This document shows positions 54,185 to 63,151 of a stretch of 64,000 nucleotides of DNA, one piece after another. The notes under the pieces are model-generated. The model searched no databases. It worked only from the letters and a program-made list of their open reading frames with translations, and was not told the DNA's origin. The first letter of the stretch is position 1. Every line of letters begins with the position of its first letter. Location of the stretch: contig NZ_PCQA01000001.1 of NCBI RefSeq assembly GCF_002979915.1, positions 496,001-560,000 of the forward strand, written 5' to 3'. The position numbers and the translations under genes were made by a program. The stretch comes from Arthrobacter sp. MYb213 (GTDB lineage Bacteria; Actinomycetota; Actinomycetes; Actinomycetales; Micrococcaceae).

Positions 54185-54964
54185 GTGCTTATTTTGTTGC
54201 CACCTTCCGAAGGTAAGACCGCCCATGCTCACGGCGCACCGTTTGTTTCCGGTGAGCTTTCCTTTGCGCAACTGACAGATGATCGGGCTGCGGTGTTAGC
54301 CGCCCTGTCCGAAGTCTCGGCCCAGGAAAATGCCATGGAGGTTCTCGGGGTTGGCGCCACGTTGGCGCACGAGGTCGCACGCAATATCCGCTTACACACC
54401 GAACCGGCGGCCAAGGCTCATGACATTTATTCGGGCGTTCTTTTTGAGGCGCTGAACTATGCCACGCTAGATCCTGCAGCGCAGCAACGAGCAGATCAGT
54501 CCATCATCGTGGTGTCCGCACTGTGGGGCGCGGTACGCTTCGGTGACAGCATTCCGCCATACCGACTGTCCATGTCGGCCAAGCTTGAACCACTGGGTAA
54601 GTTGGCCAGCTGGTGGAAGAAGCGACTGACCCCGGTACTCGATCAGGTAGCCGGCGATCAGTTAATCGTCGACGCCCGGTCAAGCACCTACGCGGCGGCA
54701 TATAAGCCAAGTAACGGCAATAGCGTCGCGGTGAATGTCTTCCAGCTGCGCAACGGCGTTCCGAAGGTGGTCTCGCACTTTGCTAAACACACCCGCGGCG
54801 AGGTTGCACGCTTCTTGATCCAGCAACCGGTCGCTGCGCAGAACCCAGAAGAACTGCTTTCCTTGGCGCAAACCAAATGGGATGCGCAGCTGGTGGAAGA
54901 TAAGAAGGGGTTGGCACTGAATATCCTGCTGGCCGAAGACCATCAGTTCACTACGGCTAAGTAG
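54185..54964 (+). CDS. yaaA: YaaA/DUF328 peroxide-stress protein
   Basis: 259 residues from the GTG at 54185, where homologues begin (LILLPPSEGKT). An in-frame ATG at 54116 would add 23 residues not shared by the family; GGAAGG sits very close to the chosen start, so the start is not certain. Family motifs PPSEGKT, DIYSGVLFEAL near 82 and YRLSMSAKL near 123. In E. coli YaaA lowers free iron under hydrogen peroxide stress; it binds DNA. Confidence 0.85.
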   Translation: MLILLPPSEGKTAHAHGAPFVSGELSFAQLTDDRAAVLAALSEVSAQENAMEVLGVGATLAHEVARNIRLHTEPAAKAHDIYSGVLFEALNYATLDPAAQQRADQSIIVVSALWGAVRFGDSIPPYRLSMSAKLEPLGKLASWWKKRLTPVLDQVAGDQLIVDARSSTYAAAYKPSNGNSVAVNVFQLRNGVPKVVSHFAKHTRGEVARFLIQQPVAAQNPEELLSLAQTKWDAQLVEDKKGLALNILLAEDHQFTTAK

Positions 54965-54997
54965 TTCCGCTTTTTCATAGAGTTCCACGGACCAAAC

Positions 54998-55062
54998 TGT
55001 TCTCCACACGCTAACCGTGCGTTCGACCGTTCAGTCTAGAAATCCTTGGTTCATTTGGGGTT
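54998..55062 (+). promoter_or_regulatory. PHO-box-like GTTC repeat cluster upstream of phosphatase
   Basis: GTTC at 54998, 55020, 55028, 55048 and 55059. GTTCATTTGGG (55048) and GTTCTCCTTCC (55059) are exactly 11 bases apart, and 54998/55020 are 22 apart, the unit length of actinobacterial PhoP boxes (GTTCACC-type direct repeats). Confidence 0.45.
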
Positions 55063-55147
55063 CTCCTTCCAGACATTCTCTTGGCGTTAGCTGTGTACAT
55101 CAGCCACTTTCACTGGCCGATCACACACTCACAGCTCAAAGGTAGAG

Positions 55148-57508
55148 ATGTCTCCAAAACTGAATTCAACGCCTAGTTGGCGCCGCGGCGTGACCACCAC
55201 GGCAGTTCTTGCCTTGCTGGCAAGCACAATCATTCCTGCACACGCAGCCCCCACCGATGCTGAAACCAAACCGGATAATACGGTGGTAATTTCCACCGAC
55301 AGCACTCAATGGAATTACCTAGATGATGGCACCGACCCGGCATCTGGAAATCCAGATCTGGATTCATGGGCTGCAACAGACTTTGACGACAGCACATGGA
55401 AAACTGCGCAGGGTAGCTTCGGCGCCAAGAATGGTTCGCTGGGCGCGGTAGGCCCGTATAACCCACAGACATTGCTCAACCACTACCTTGGTGGGCAAAC
55501 CGGAACTGCTACGCCGACGTATTTCTTCCGTACCCAGTTCGACCTGCCTGAAGGTAGCGCCGATGATTTCCTGAACATCACCGGCGATGTGGTTTATGAC
55601 GATGCCTTGACCATGTGGATCAATGGCACAAAAGTCGCTGGTTTTCTCGACGACAGGCTCACCGGCAAAAGTAATCAGGAGTACGCAGGGAGCAGCAACG
55701 GCAACCCGGTTTCTTCCAGTTTCGAAATTCCTGCAGACGTCCTCGTTGACGGCGTGAACACGGTCGCGATTAGTTTGCACAATGACCGCGCCAGCAGTTC
55801 AGATATCTACCTGGACGTTCCCGAGCTCAGTTTAAATGTCACCGAAAACATCGACCCGATTTCCCGGGTGATTCTTACTCCGACCGAGACCCCAGAAACT
55901 TCGCAGTACGTTTCATGGATGGCAGGTAGCTCCGACGCTGACGCCGGAAATGTCGAATTCCGCAAGCTGGACGGAAGCGAAATCACTACCGTGTCTGCAG
56001 ACTTCGTTGAGCCTGTTAATGGCAATCCGTTGCCGCATTTCTCCGCCGAACTCAAGAACCTGTTGCCCGGGACCGACTACACATATCGAGTCAGCAATGG
56101 TTCCAATTCGAGCGAGTGGAATACGTTTACGACTGCCGACTCAGCGATCACCGATTTCCAATACATTTACTACGGAGATGCGCAGATCGGTCTCGACACC
56201 ACGTGGCCAAAAGTCGTCTCGCAGGCTGAACGTACAGCCCCGAACGCCGTAGGCTCCGTTCACGCCGGTGACCTCATCAATACCGGAAGCAACGAGAGCG
56301 AGTGGAACAACTGGTTCAAGGGAATGGAGCAATCTGCCGCAACGTCAAACGTCATGGCAGCGCCGGGAAACCACGAATACTCCGGAGATAACAAGCTTTC
56401 CGCGTGGAAGGCAAACTTTGAATACCCGCGAAACAACCCGTCGGTCGAGACAGCCGGAGACCTGGCCAAGCTCACCATTGGTGACAGCGAAGCTGCCGCA
56501 CAATACCGGGCGCTCTTTGATCACTGGACAACATTCGCCGAAGAAACCGTCTACTACACCGATTACCAAGGCGTCCGGTTTATCACCATAAATGCCACAC
56601 GGGATAAAGGATTCCTGACGCCAGATAACCTGCCCGCATGTTCAACCGACGATTGCCCAGAAAGTAAGATCTCTACTCTTTGGGTCCAGTTCCAAGCCGC
56701 GTGGATGGATCATATCCTCGAGGACAGCACCTCCAAATGGAACGTGGTCACTTTCCACCAGCCCGTCTACTCGGCTTCATCCGGGCGCAACGAACCGGTA
56801 CTTCGAGAAGAATGGGTTCCAATCTTCCAGAAACACAACATCGATCTTGTGCAGATGGGTCACGATCATGTGTACTCACGAGGTTACAACAATGAGAACA
56901 AAACCGACTTCGAGGTCGTTACCGATGGCCCGGTGTACGTCGTGTCAAACTCTGGCGCGAAGCACTATGACCTCGCGGATGAAAACGACAACGTCTGGAC
57001 ACAGAACAACGCCACGCAAGTAAAGCGCGGTGAGGACTTCACTACCTATCAGGTCATCGACGTTACTGAAGACAGCTTGACCTACAACTCCTACCTGGCT
57101 GAGAAAATCGCATCGTCCACCACGGACTTGGCGATTGGCGACGTCTGGGACACCTTCACCGTGACCAAAAACGATGAAGGCATCAAGTGGGTCACCGAAG
57201 CTGGAGTAGACATACCGGTCATAGAAGAAGATCTTGACATTGAACTGAGCGTGACGAGCCGTTGTATAGGCAAAAATACGATGCTCAACGTGAATGCCCA
57301 GAACACTGAAGATTCACCCGTTACCTTGCACATCACCAGTGAATTCGGGAACAAGAAAATGAATAACCTGGGTTCGGGCAAGTCCGCTTCTGCTCCACTA
57401 AACGCAGGAAAGGCACCCCTGGCTGCTGGTTCCGTCACGGTCGAAGCTTCCAATGGTTCTGAAAACGTCACCAAGGAAATTTCCTACGAGGCTCTGAGCT
57501 GTAAATAA
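55148..57508 (+). CDS. Secreted metallophosphatase (purple-acid-phosphatase-like)
   Basis: 786 residues. Sec signal peptide with AHA cleavage site near residue 33. Residues ~50-225 look like a carbohydrate-binding beta-sandwich (DDSTWKTAQGSFG, FFRTQFDLP). Residues ~240-330 form the Fn3-like purple-acid-phosphatase N-domain (LLPGTDYTYRV). The metallophosphoesterase core follows: YGDAQIG (~344), AGDLINTG (~375), GNHEY (~408), TFHQPVY (~537), GHDHVYSRGY (~573). A ~100-residue C-terminal beta domain ends the protein without a cell-wall sorting signal. It should release phosphate outside the cell. PHO-box-like repeats lie ~90-150 bases upstream. Confidence 0.88.
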   Translation: MSPKLNSTPSWRRGVTTTAVLALLASTIIPAHAAPTDAETKPDNTVVISTDSTQWNYLDDGTDPASGNPDLDSWAATDFDDSTWKTAQGSFGAKNGSLGAVGPYNPQTLLNHYLGGQTGTATPTYFFRTQFDLPEGSADDFLNITGDVVYDDALTMWINGTKVAGFLDDRLTGKSNQEYAGSSNGNPVSSSFEIPADVLVDGVNTVAISLHNDRASSSDIYLDVPELSLNVTENIDPISRVILTPTETPETSQYVSWMAGSSDADAGNVEFRKLDGSEITTVSADFVEPVNGNPLPHFSAELKNLLPGTDYTYRVSNGSNSSEWNTFTTADSAITDFQYIYYGDAQIGLDTTWPKVVSQAERTAPNAVGSVHAGDLINTGSNESEWNNWFKGMEQSAATSNVMAAPGNHEYSGDNKLSAWKANFEYPRNNPSVETAGDLAKLTIGDSEAAAQYRALFDHWTTFAEETVYYTDYQGVRFITINATRDKGFLTPDNLPACSTDDCPESKISTLWVQFQAAWMDHILEDSTSKWNVVTFHQPVYSASSGRNEPVLREEWVPIFQKHNIDLVQMGHDHVYSRGYNNENKTDFEVVTDGPVYVVSNSGAKHYDLADENDNVWTQNNATQVKRGEDFTTYQVIDVTEDSLTYNSYLAEKIASSTTDLAIGDVWDTFTVTKNDEGIKWVTEAGVDIPVIEEDLDIELSVTSRCIGKNTMLNVNAQNTEDSPVTLHITSEFGNKKMNNLGSGKSASAPLNAGKAPLAAGSVTVEASNGSENVTKEISYEALSCK

Positions 57509-57530
57509 GAACTAAAAACTAACAAAGAAT

Positions 57531-57571
57531 AGTTGTGGTTGGTGCCCCTATAGCAGGTACCAACCACAACT
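57531..57571 (+). terminator. Terminator after phosphatase gene
   Basis: AGTTGTGGTTGGT ... ACCAACCACAACT, 13 paired bases, followed by ATAACC (weak T tract). Confidence 0.65.
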
Positions 57572-57715
57572 ATAACCTTCGCATCACAATTACCGCGTAC
57601 CTAATAATGGCGGTTCAACTTGTTCTCAAAACACTGGTGGGTCGCAAGGTTTGTCCCAGAGCAGACTCCGGTGCTCGGATACCGACGAACTCAAACATTC
57701 ACAAACCAAAACTGT

Positions 57716-58102
57716 TCAACCCAAGGTTGCAACCAGTTCAACTTCGAACCCGGCCGCATCTTCCAGGTACGTAGCGTAGTGCGCAGCTCCCCCGGCGAAT
57801 GGATGTTGCTCGGCAAACAGCAGCGTAAAACCATGCTCTTGCGCCTCGATGGTTAGCTCGTCGAGTTGCTGGCGTGTTCCGGCGTGGAAAGCCAAGTGAT
57901 TCATCCCGGGTGCCTTACGTTGATGCACCGATTCGCTTACATCCGGGCCCGACTCAAGCACAATATAAAAGTCATTGTGGCGATAGCTAATACCGCTTGG
58001 CCAGGTGGAATCCACTTCGAAGCCAAGACGTAAGAATAGCCAACCCAAGGAACCAATACTGGCGCTCAGGTCGGCTACCCAAAGTTCAAGATGATGCAAC
58101 AT
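57716..58102 (-). CDS. VOC-family protein
   Basis: 128 residues. MLHHLELWVADLSASIG opens the first half and HYATYLEDAAGFEVELVA closes the second, with metal-position His/Glu residues kept. Substrate unknown. The ATG comes one base after the stop of the Nif3-like gene, so translation is coupled. Confidence 0.85.
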   Translation of the reverse strand: MLHHLELWVADLSASIGSLGWLFLRLGFEVDSTWPSGISYRHNDFYIVLESGPDVSESVHQRKAPGMNHLAFHAGTRQQLDELTIEAQEHGFTLLFAEQHPFAGGAAHYATYLEDAAGFEVELVATLG

Positions 58103-58103
58103 G

Positions 58104-59057
58104 TTATGGAGTCAGCACGAAGTCCCAAGGGTCGGAGTTCACCTGAGACACCTCGATCTGTACCTCATGGCCCAAATCCTGCAAGACATTTTCCAATGCG
58201 CGGGCGCCGGCGGAAAGCCACACCCACTCGGAGGCAAAGTGCGAGACATCGATTAGGAATGGATGTCCGCCTTCGGCAGCCTCGCGTGCCTCACTGGCAG
58301 GGTGATGGCGCAAATCTGCGGTGACGTAAACGTCTGCCTTGTGGGCACGGACCGCATCAAAGAGCGAGTCACCCGCTCCACCGCACAGCGCAATCTTGCG
58401 CACTATGCCCAGGCGGTCACCGGCCACCCGAACACCACCGGCAACTGCCGGAAGCACGGTAAAGACGCGTTCGGCAAAATCTTCGAGCTTCATCGGCTTA
58501 TCTAAGAAGCCAACGCGGCCCAAACCTTCTTCGGGCAATCCATCCTTAGATTCAACCAGCGGGACACAGTCTTTGAGACCAAAGGCATCGGCCAGTGCAT
58601 CATTGACGCCACCAATGGCGTTATCTGCATTGGTGTGCGCGGTCAGCAACGCGGTACCGGATTCAATCAACCGGTGAATCGCCTCGCCCTTAAAGCTGGT
58701 TCCGGCCACTTGGGTGACACCACGCAATAACAACGGGTGATGGGTGATCAACAGATCAGCCCCGCGGGTGATCGCGTCGTTGATGACCTCTAGGGTTGGA
58801 TCCACCGCCATCACGATCTTCTTCACCGGTGCGGTGGTGCGACCGGTGACTAGCCCAACGGCGTCCCAGTCTTCGGCCAACGATTGTGGCCACAGTTCCT
58901 CGACCGCTTCGAGCACCGCGCCCAGCGTGGTGGGGCTGGCGCTAACTTCGGTCTCTGCGCCTTCCGTGGTCTCGCCGTTAACGGCGGAGAGGTTCGCGGA
59001 CTGCGCAGCCGGAGCTTTTGCTGTCGGATTCTGCGGGGTATTAGCCTTGCTCTGCAT
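58104..59057 (-). CDS. Nif3-like dinuclear metal-binding protein (DUF34)
   Basis: 317 residues. The first ~45 are an Ala/Thr/Glu-rich extension. The Nif3/YbgI core shows EDWDAVGLVTG (~63), LLITHHPLLLRG (~101), TAHTNADN (~135) and HFASEWVWL (~282), which supply the His/Asp/Glu ligands of the two-metal centre. Members are hexamers annotated as GTP cyclohydrolase type 2 or metallochaperones; the role is unsettled. Confidence 0.9.
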   Translation of the reverse strand: MQSKANTPQNPTAKAPAAQSANLSAVNGETTEGAETEVSASPTTLGAVLEAVEELWPQSLAEDWDAVGLVTGRTTAPVKKIVMAVDPTLEVINDAITRGADLLITHHPLLLRGVTQVAGTSFKGEAIHRLIESGTALLTAHTNADNAIGGVNDALADAFGLKDCVPLVESKDGLPEEGLGRVGFLDKPMKLEDFAERVFTVLPAVAGGVRVAGDRLGIVRKIALCGGAGDSLFDAVRAHKADVYVTADLRHHPASEAREAAEGGHPFLIDVSHFASEWVWLSAGARALENVLQDLGHEVQIEVSQVNSDPWDFVLTP

Positions 59058-59113
59058 ATTTCTACCCTACGCGTTGAAACTGGGTGTGGAACATAATGCA
59101 ACGCCGCGACGTT

Positions 59114-59716
59114 ATGAACTCTGTGAGTACTCTCAGATTAGACACGCCCCATCATTTTTCCGCCTCGTTGACCGTCGAGGGCACCAAACTGACAACCTTC
59201 GTTTTAGCTGGCGGTTGTTTCTGGTGTTTAGACGCCGTGTATCAGCGCACCCGCGGAGTGCACGCGGTGCTCTCCGGCTATCAGGGCGGACACACCACAA
59301 ATCCGGATTACCGCCAGGTCTGTACCGGAACCAGCGGTCACGCGGAAGTTGTCGCGGTGATTTTTGACGAGCAGGTCGTACCGGCGGAAATTATCTTGGA
59401 CATGTTCTTCACGGTGCATGATCCAACCACATTAAACCGCCAGGGCTACGACGAGGGTACCCAGTACCGTTCGGCGATGTTCCCGCTGGACGAGGCACAG
59501 CGTGAACTCTTCCAGAGCGCGATTAACAAGTACACGGCACTGTACCCGAACCCGATCGTCACCACGATTGAGGAGTCCAAAGATTTCTACCCGGCCGAGC
59601 AGGTTCACCAAGATTTCTACTCGGAGAACCAAGAAGTCGGTTATTGCCGAGTCATTATTGACCCGAAGCTCGTAAAAGTCAGGAAATATTACGCCCAATG
59701 GCTTAACGAGTCCTGA
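59114..59716 (+). CDS. msrA: Peptide methionine sulfoxide reductase A
   Basis: 200 residues from the ATG at 59114; in-frame starts at 59084 (GTG) and 59096 (ATG) are possible as none has a clear ribosome site. Catalytic GGCFWCLDAVY near 34-44, then GTSGHAEVV and YDEGTQYRSAMF, the MsrA signatures. Reduces methionine-S-sulfoxide in proteins using thioredoxin. Confidence 0.94.
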   Translation: MNSVSTLRLDTPHHFSASLTVEGTKLTTFVLAGGCFWCLDAVYQRTRGVHAVLSGYQGGHTTNPDYRQVCTGTSGHAEVVAVIFDEQVVPAEIILDMFFTVHDPTTLNRQGYDEGTQYRSAMFPLDEAQRELFQSAINKYTALYPNPIVTTIEESKDFYPAEQVHQDFYSENQEVGYCRVIIDPKLVKVRKYYAQWLNES

Positions 59717-59811
59717 GCGCTCAGCGAGCCGATTAGGCTTAGTACTGAAACTTAAGCACCACACGCCGGACAACAGCGGCCTGCATCAAGTCACGTAAGG
59801 ATTGCATACAA

Positions 59812-60747
59812 ATGGGCAAGATCTACAACAACGTCACCGAGATCATCGGTAAGACCCCTCTCGTTAAGCTGAACCGTTTGGGCGAGGGCCTGCCAGGTAG
59901 CGTCGCAGTGAAGCTGGAATTCTACAACCCAGCCAACTCGGTCAAGGATCGTATCGGTGTAGCCATCGTGGACGCAGCAGAAAAGTCCGGTGCGCTCAAG
60001 CCTGGCGGAACCATCGTGGAAGGCACCAGTGGTAACACCGGTATCGCCCTGGCCATGGTCGGCGCCGCTCGCGGTTACAAGGTCATCTTGACCATGCCAG
60101 AGACGATGTCCACCGAGCGCCGTGTCATGCTCCGCGCTTACGGTGCCGAGATCGTGTTGACCCCGGGTGCCGACGGCATGCGTGGCGCGGTCGAAAAGGC
60201 GAAGGAAATCGTCGCTACCTCGGATAACGCTATTTGGGCCCAGCAGTTCGCCAACACCGCGAACCCACAGGTTCACGCGGACACCACCGGCCCAGAGATC
60301 TGGGAAGACACCGACGGCAAGGTTGACGTGCTCGTGGCAGGTATCGGTACCGGTGGCACCATCACCGGCGCCGGACGCTACCTGAAGGAAAAGAACCCTA
60401 ACCTGCTGATCGTTGCAGTGGAGCCGAAGGATTCACCAATCCTCAATGGCGGCAAGCCAGGCCCACACAAGATCCAGGGTCTGGGCGCAAACTTCATCCC
60501 CGAGGTTCTGGATACCGAACTGTACGACGAGGTTCTTGATGCGTCGATCGAAGACTCCGTTTCGGTGGCTCGCGCACTGGGTGTGAAGGAAGGCATTCTT
60601 GGCGGTATCTCCGCCGGCGCCGCGGTATGGGGTGCGTTGCAGATTGCTGCCCGTGAAGAGTACGCAGGCAAGCAGATCGTCACCATCGTTCCCGACTTTG
60701 GTGAGCGTTACATCTCCACCTTGCTCTTTGATGACATCCGCGGCTAA
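59812..60747 (+). CDS. cysK: Cysteine synthase A (O-acetylserine sulfhydrylase)
   Basis: 311 residues with an AAGGATT ribosome site. PLP lysine Lys45 in NSVKDR, phosphate/substrate loop TSGNTG at 72-77, GTGGTITG near 183, and the closing ERYISTLLF. Makes cysteine from O-acetylserine and sulfide. cysE follows on the same strand after 139 bases with a hairpin between. Confidence 0.97.
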   Translation: MGKIYNNVTEIIGKTPLVKLNRLGEGLPGSVAVKLEFYNPANSVKDRIGVAIVDAAEKSGALKPGGTIVEGTSGNTGIALAMVGAARGYKVILTMPETMSTERRVMLRAYGAEIVLTPGADGMRGAVEKAKEIVATSDNAIWAQQFANTANPQVHADTTGPEIWEDTDGKVDVLVAGIGTGGTITGAGRYLKEKNPNLLIVAVEPKDSPILNGGKPGPHKIQGLGANFIPEVLDTELYDEVLDASIEDSVSVARALGVKEGILGGISAGAAVWGALQIAAREEYAGKQIVTIVPDFGERYISTLLFDDIRG

Positions 60748-60771
60748 TAACTAGTTTTCAAAGTCGTGAAT

Positions 60772-60830
60772 AAATCGGCGTGACGCGCTGTTGGATCTAT
60801 ATAGGTCCTCCAAGCGGCTCACGCCGATTT
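60772..60830 (+). terminator. Long hairpin between cysK and cysE
   Basis: AAATCGGCGTGA (60772-60783) pairs perfectly with TCACGCCGATTT (60819-60830); inner bases can pair further (CGC..TTGGA with TCCAA.CG). It may end cysK transcription or tune read-through into cysE. Confidence 0.6.
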
Positions 60831-60886
60831 GTCATGTTCCCTGTTTCAGGGCACGTCAGCTTGCTGCAAGCACAAAGGTTGTATTT

Positions 60887-61471
60887 ATGAGTTTTTTCTC
60901 CCGGTTACGCGAAGATCTCGCCACCGCTCGCTCCCACGACCCGGCAGCCCGTAGTGATACCGAAAACTTCTTCGTGTATTCAGGACTGCACGCGATCTGG
61001 ATGCACCGCTTGGCGCATAAGATGTGGCAGAACCCGTCGCTCAAATGGCCGGCACGCCTGCTCTCACAGGCTAACCGTGCAATCACCGGCATCGAGATCC
61101 ACCCCGGTGCCACCATTGGACGGCGCTTCTTTATCGACCATGGCATGGGCATCGTGATTGGCGAAACCGCCGAAATCGGCGAAGATGTGATGCTCTATCA
61201 CGGGGTCACCCTCGGCGGACGCTCACTGGCTAAGGTCAAGCGCCACCCCACCATCGGGGACCGCGTGGTCATTGGTGCCGGTGCGAAGGTACTCGGCCCG
61301 ATCACCATTGGTGCGGACTCCGCGGTAGGCGCCAACGCAGTGGTAGTCAAGGATGCTCCAGCAGGATCCATTGTCACCGGCATCCCGGCGCAGAACCGCC
61401 CGCGCACTCCCGAGGAACGCAAGCCTGCGGTGGACCCGGCCGAATATATTGATCCCGCCATGTGGATCTAA
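60887..61471 (+). CDS. cysE: Serine O-acetyltransferase
   Basis: 194 residues from the ATG at 60887 ([11 protein letters not shown]), with AAGG upstream; the open frame extends to 60791 but runs through the hairpin. Short form of CysE, with left-handed hexapeptide repeats ([18 protein letters not shown] onward), catalytic His in IDHGMG and [12 protein letters not shown]. Makes O-acetylserine for CysK; CysE and CysK usually form a complex. Confidence 0.96.
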   Translation: MSFFSRLREDLATARSHDPAARSDTENFFVYSGLHAIWMHRLAHKMWQNPSLKWPARLLSQANRAITGIEIHPGATIGRRFFIDHGMGIVIGETAEIGEDVMLYHGVTLGGRSLAKVKRHPTIGDRVVIGAGAKVLGPITIGADSAVGANAVVVKDAPAGSIVTGIPAQNRPRTPEERKPAVDPAEYIDPAMWI

Positions 61472-61487
61472 ATAATCGTGTTAAATC

Positions 61488-61531
61488 AATGAAGGACCAA
61501 CGTTGTAAACGTTGGTCCTTCATTGTTTTTT
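61488..61531 (+). terminator. cysE terminator
   Basis: Perfect 17-base stem (AATGAAGGACCAACGTT and complement), 3-base loop, then GTTTTTTG. Confidence 0.92.
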
Positions 61532-61544
61532 GCGGTCTTTAAGC

Positions 61545-62825
61545 CTAGTTGGCTAGGTTATGCTCGTCGTTCTCGCCTGCAAGAACTTCAACATGCTCAT
61601 CTTCAGGGTCCTGGGCCTGAGCGCCCAGCTTGCCGTGAGTGAGCTTGTTCATGATCATGGCAATCGCGCCGTCGCCGGTCACGTTGGTTGCGGTACCGAA
61701 GCTATCCAGCGCAATGTACGCGGCGAACATGAGGCCCACCTCGACCTCGCCGAAGCCAAGCATCTGCACCAGCAGACCAGCGGCGGCTGCAATGGCGCCA
61801 CCTGGAACACCAGGAGCTGCGATCATCATGACGCCGAGCATCAAGATGAATGGGAAGTACGCGCCGAAACTGACGTCTCCGCCGGTAAGCATCAGAACTG
61901 CGATCGAGAAGCAGGTAATCTTCACCATCGAACCGGACAGGTGAATGGTGGCGCACAATGGCACCACAAAGCCTGCCACCGAATCGGAAACACCGTTCTT
62001 CTTGGCCGAGGCCAGAGTGACCGGGATGGTCGCCGCCGAGGAAGAGGTACCCAGCGCGGTGAAGTACGCGTCACGCATGCCCCACAGTGCCTTGAGCGGA
62101 TTACGTCCAGACATCGAACCTGCGATGGTGTACTGAATCAGCAGAACGACCAGGGTCAGAGCGAAGGCGACTACTGCAACCAACAGGAACTTGGTGACCA
62201 CGGTGATTGCTGAACCACTGGCCGAGAGGTCAAGGAAGATGCCGAAGATGAACAGTGGCAACGCTGGCACGATGATGCGGCGGATGACCATTTCGATGAT
62301 GGTGCGGAACTCAACCGCTCCACGGAATAGCACGGTGCTGCGGAACGCGGTGAGGCCAATGCCGATTACGAAGGCCAGAATCAGTGCGCTCATCACGCCG
62401 ATGATCGGTTCAAGCACAATCTCGGTGGCACCGTCGCCTGCGGAGGTTACCAAGGAAACGAATGGTTCGAAGCCGGATCCTTCACCTTCACCAATTTCTT
62501 CAACACCGCCGCCGGTTAGCGAGGCGGTGAAGAGCCAGCGGCTCACAAAGTATGCCAGCAGGCCAGCCAAGACGGTCGAGCCGTAAGCGATCAGTGCGGT
62601 CACACCCAACCATTTACCTGCACCCTTGCCCAATTCGGCAATTGCCGGCATGACCAAACCAAGGATGATCAGCGGAACAATGAAGCTCAGGAAGCCCGAG
62701 AAAATCGAGTTGTAGGTCAGGAAGACGCTACCGAGCCCCACCGGCATGACTGGGCCGAGCAAGATGCCGAGAATAATGGCAACGACGATCCACCCCAACA
62801 GAGGGATCTTTTTCAAAACGTTCAT
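61545..62825 (-). CDS. Dicarboxylate/amino acid:cation symporter (DAACS family)
   Basis: 426 residues with about eight membrane helices and two re-entrant loops. The Ser-rich hairpin TSSSAATIPVT near 275, followed by GVSDSVAGFVVPLCATIHLSG and the C-terminal ALDSFGTATNVTGDGAIAMI, are the substrate and sodium-site regions of GltPh-type carriers. Takes up glutamate/aspartate, serine/threonine or C4-acids with Na+ or H+; the choice cannot be made. The last ~25 residues are an acidic tail. Confidence 0.92.
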   Translation of the reverse strand: MNVLKKIPLLGWIVVAIILGILLGPVMPVGLGSVFLTYNSIFSGFLSFIVPLIILGLVMPAIAELGKGAGKWLGVTALIAYGSTVLAGLLAYFVSRWLFTASLTGGGVEEIGEGEGSGFEPFVSLVTSAGDGATEIVLEPIIGVMSALILAFVIGIGLTAFRSTVLFRGAVEFRTIIEMVIRRIIVPALPLFIFGIFLDLSASGSAITVVTKFLLVAVVAFALTLVVLLIQYTIAGSMSGRNPLKALWGMRDAYFTALGTSSSAATIPVTLASAKKNGVSDSVAGFVVPLCATIHLSGSMVKITCFSIAVLMLTGGDVSFGAYFPFILMLGVMMIAAPGVPGGAIAAAAGLLVQMLGFGEVEVGLMFAAYIALDSFGTATNVTGDGAIAMIMNKLTHGKLGAQAQDPEDEHVEVLAGENDEHNLAN

Positions 62826-63151
62826 GTTCTTCCTTCAGGATGACGAGTGATGAGCGCTGTGCGAGAGATCGCACGACCCTGTGGCCTACGGCACGCCTTC
62901 ATAAGCGTAAGGGCTCAAAGACCGTTCACAGAAATCTGTGGGTTGACTTATGGATACCAGAGCGCTCTTCAAGGCGAACTTGTACCTTTTGTCCACGGTT
63001 TATCGGGTCTGCAGGACATTCTGCACGGATCTCACGGTTAAGCACCGGTTAAACGCTAGCGCGGCAAGCCCCAAACGCTGTGCTCATGACATTGCCTGCG
63101 TCATATTGCCTACGGCGAGCGCGAGCATTGTTGCTGGGTAGGATTTAGCCT
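62826..63151. other. 326-base divergent gap, no gene seen
   Basis: Separates the DAACS gene (minus) and the UvrA paralogue (plus), so it must hold both promoters. A short GTGCGA-gaga-TCGCAC hairpin lies at 62858-62873. No protein gene with a ribosome site was found. Confidence 0.5.

Noticed and set aside
61560-62213. 217-codon frame antisense to the DAACS symporter
   Set aside because: Product is His/Gln/Arg-rich, typical of a shadow of a membrane-protein gene.
62858-62873. Short GTGCGA/TCGCAC hairpin upstream of the DAACS gene
   Set aside because: Six-base stem without T run or operator context; could be chance.
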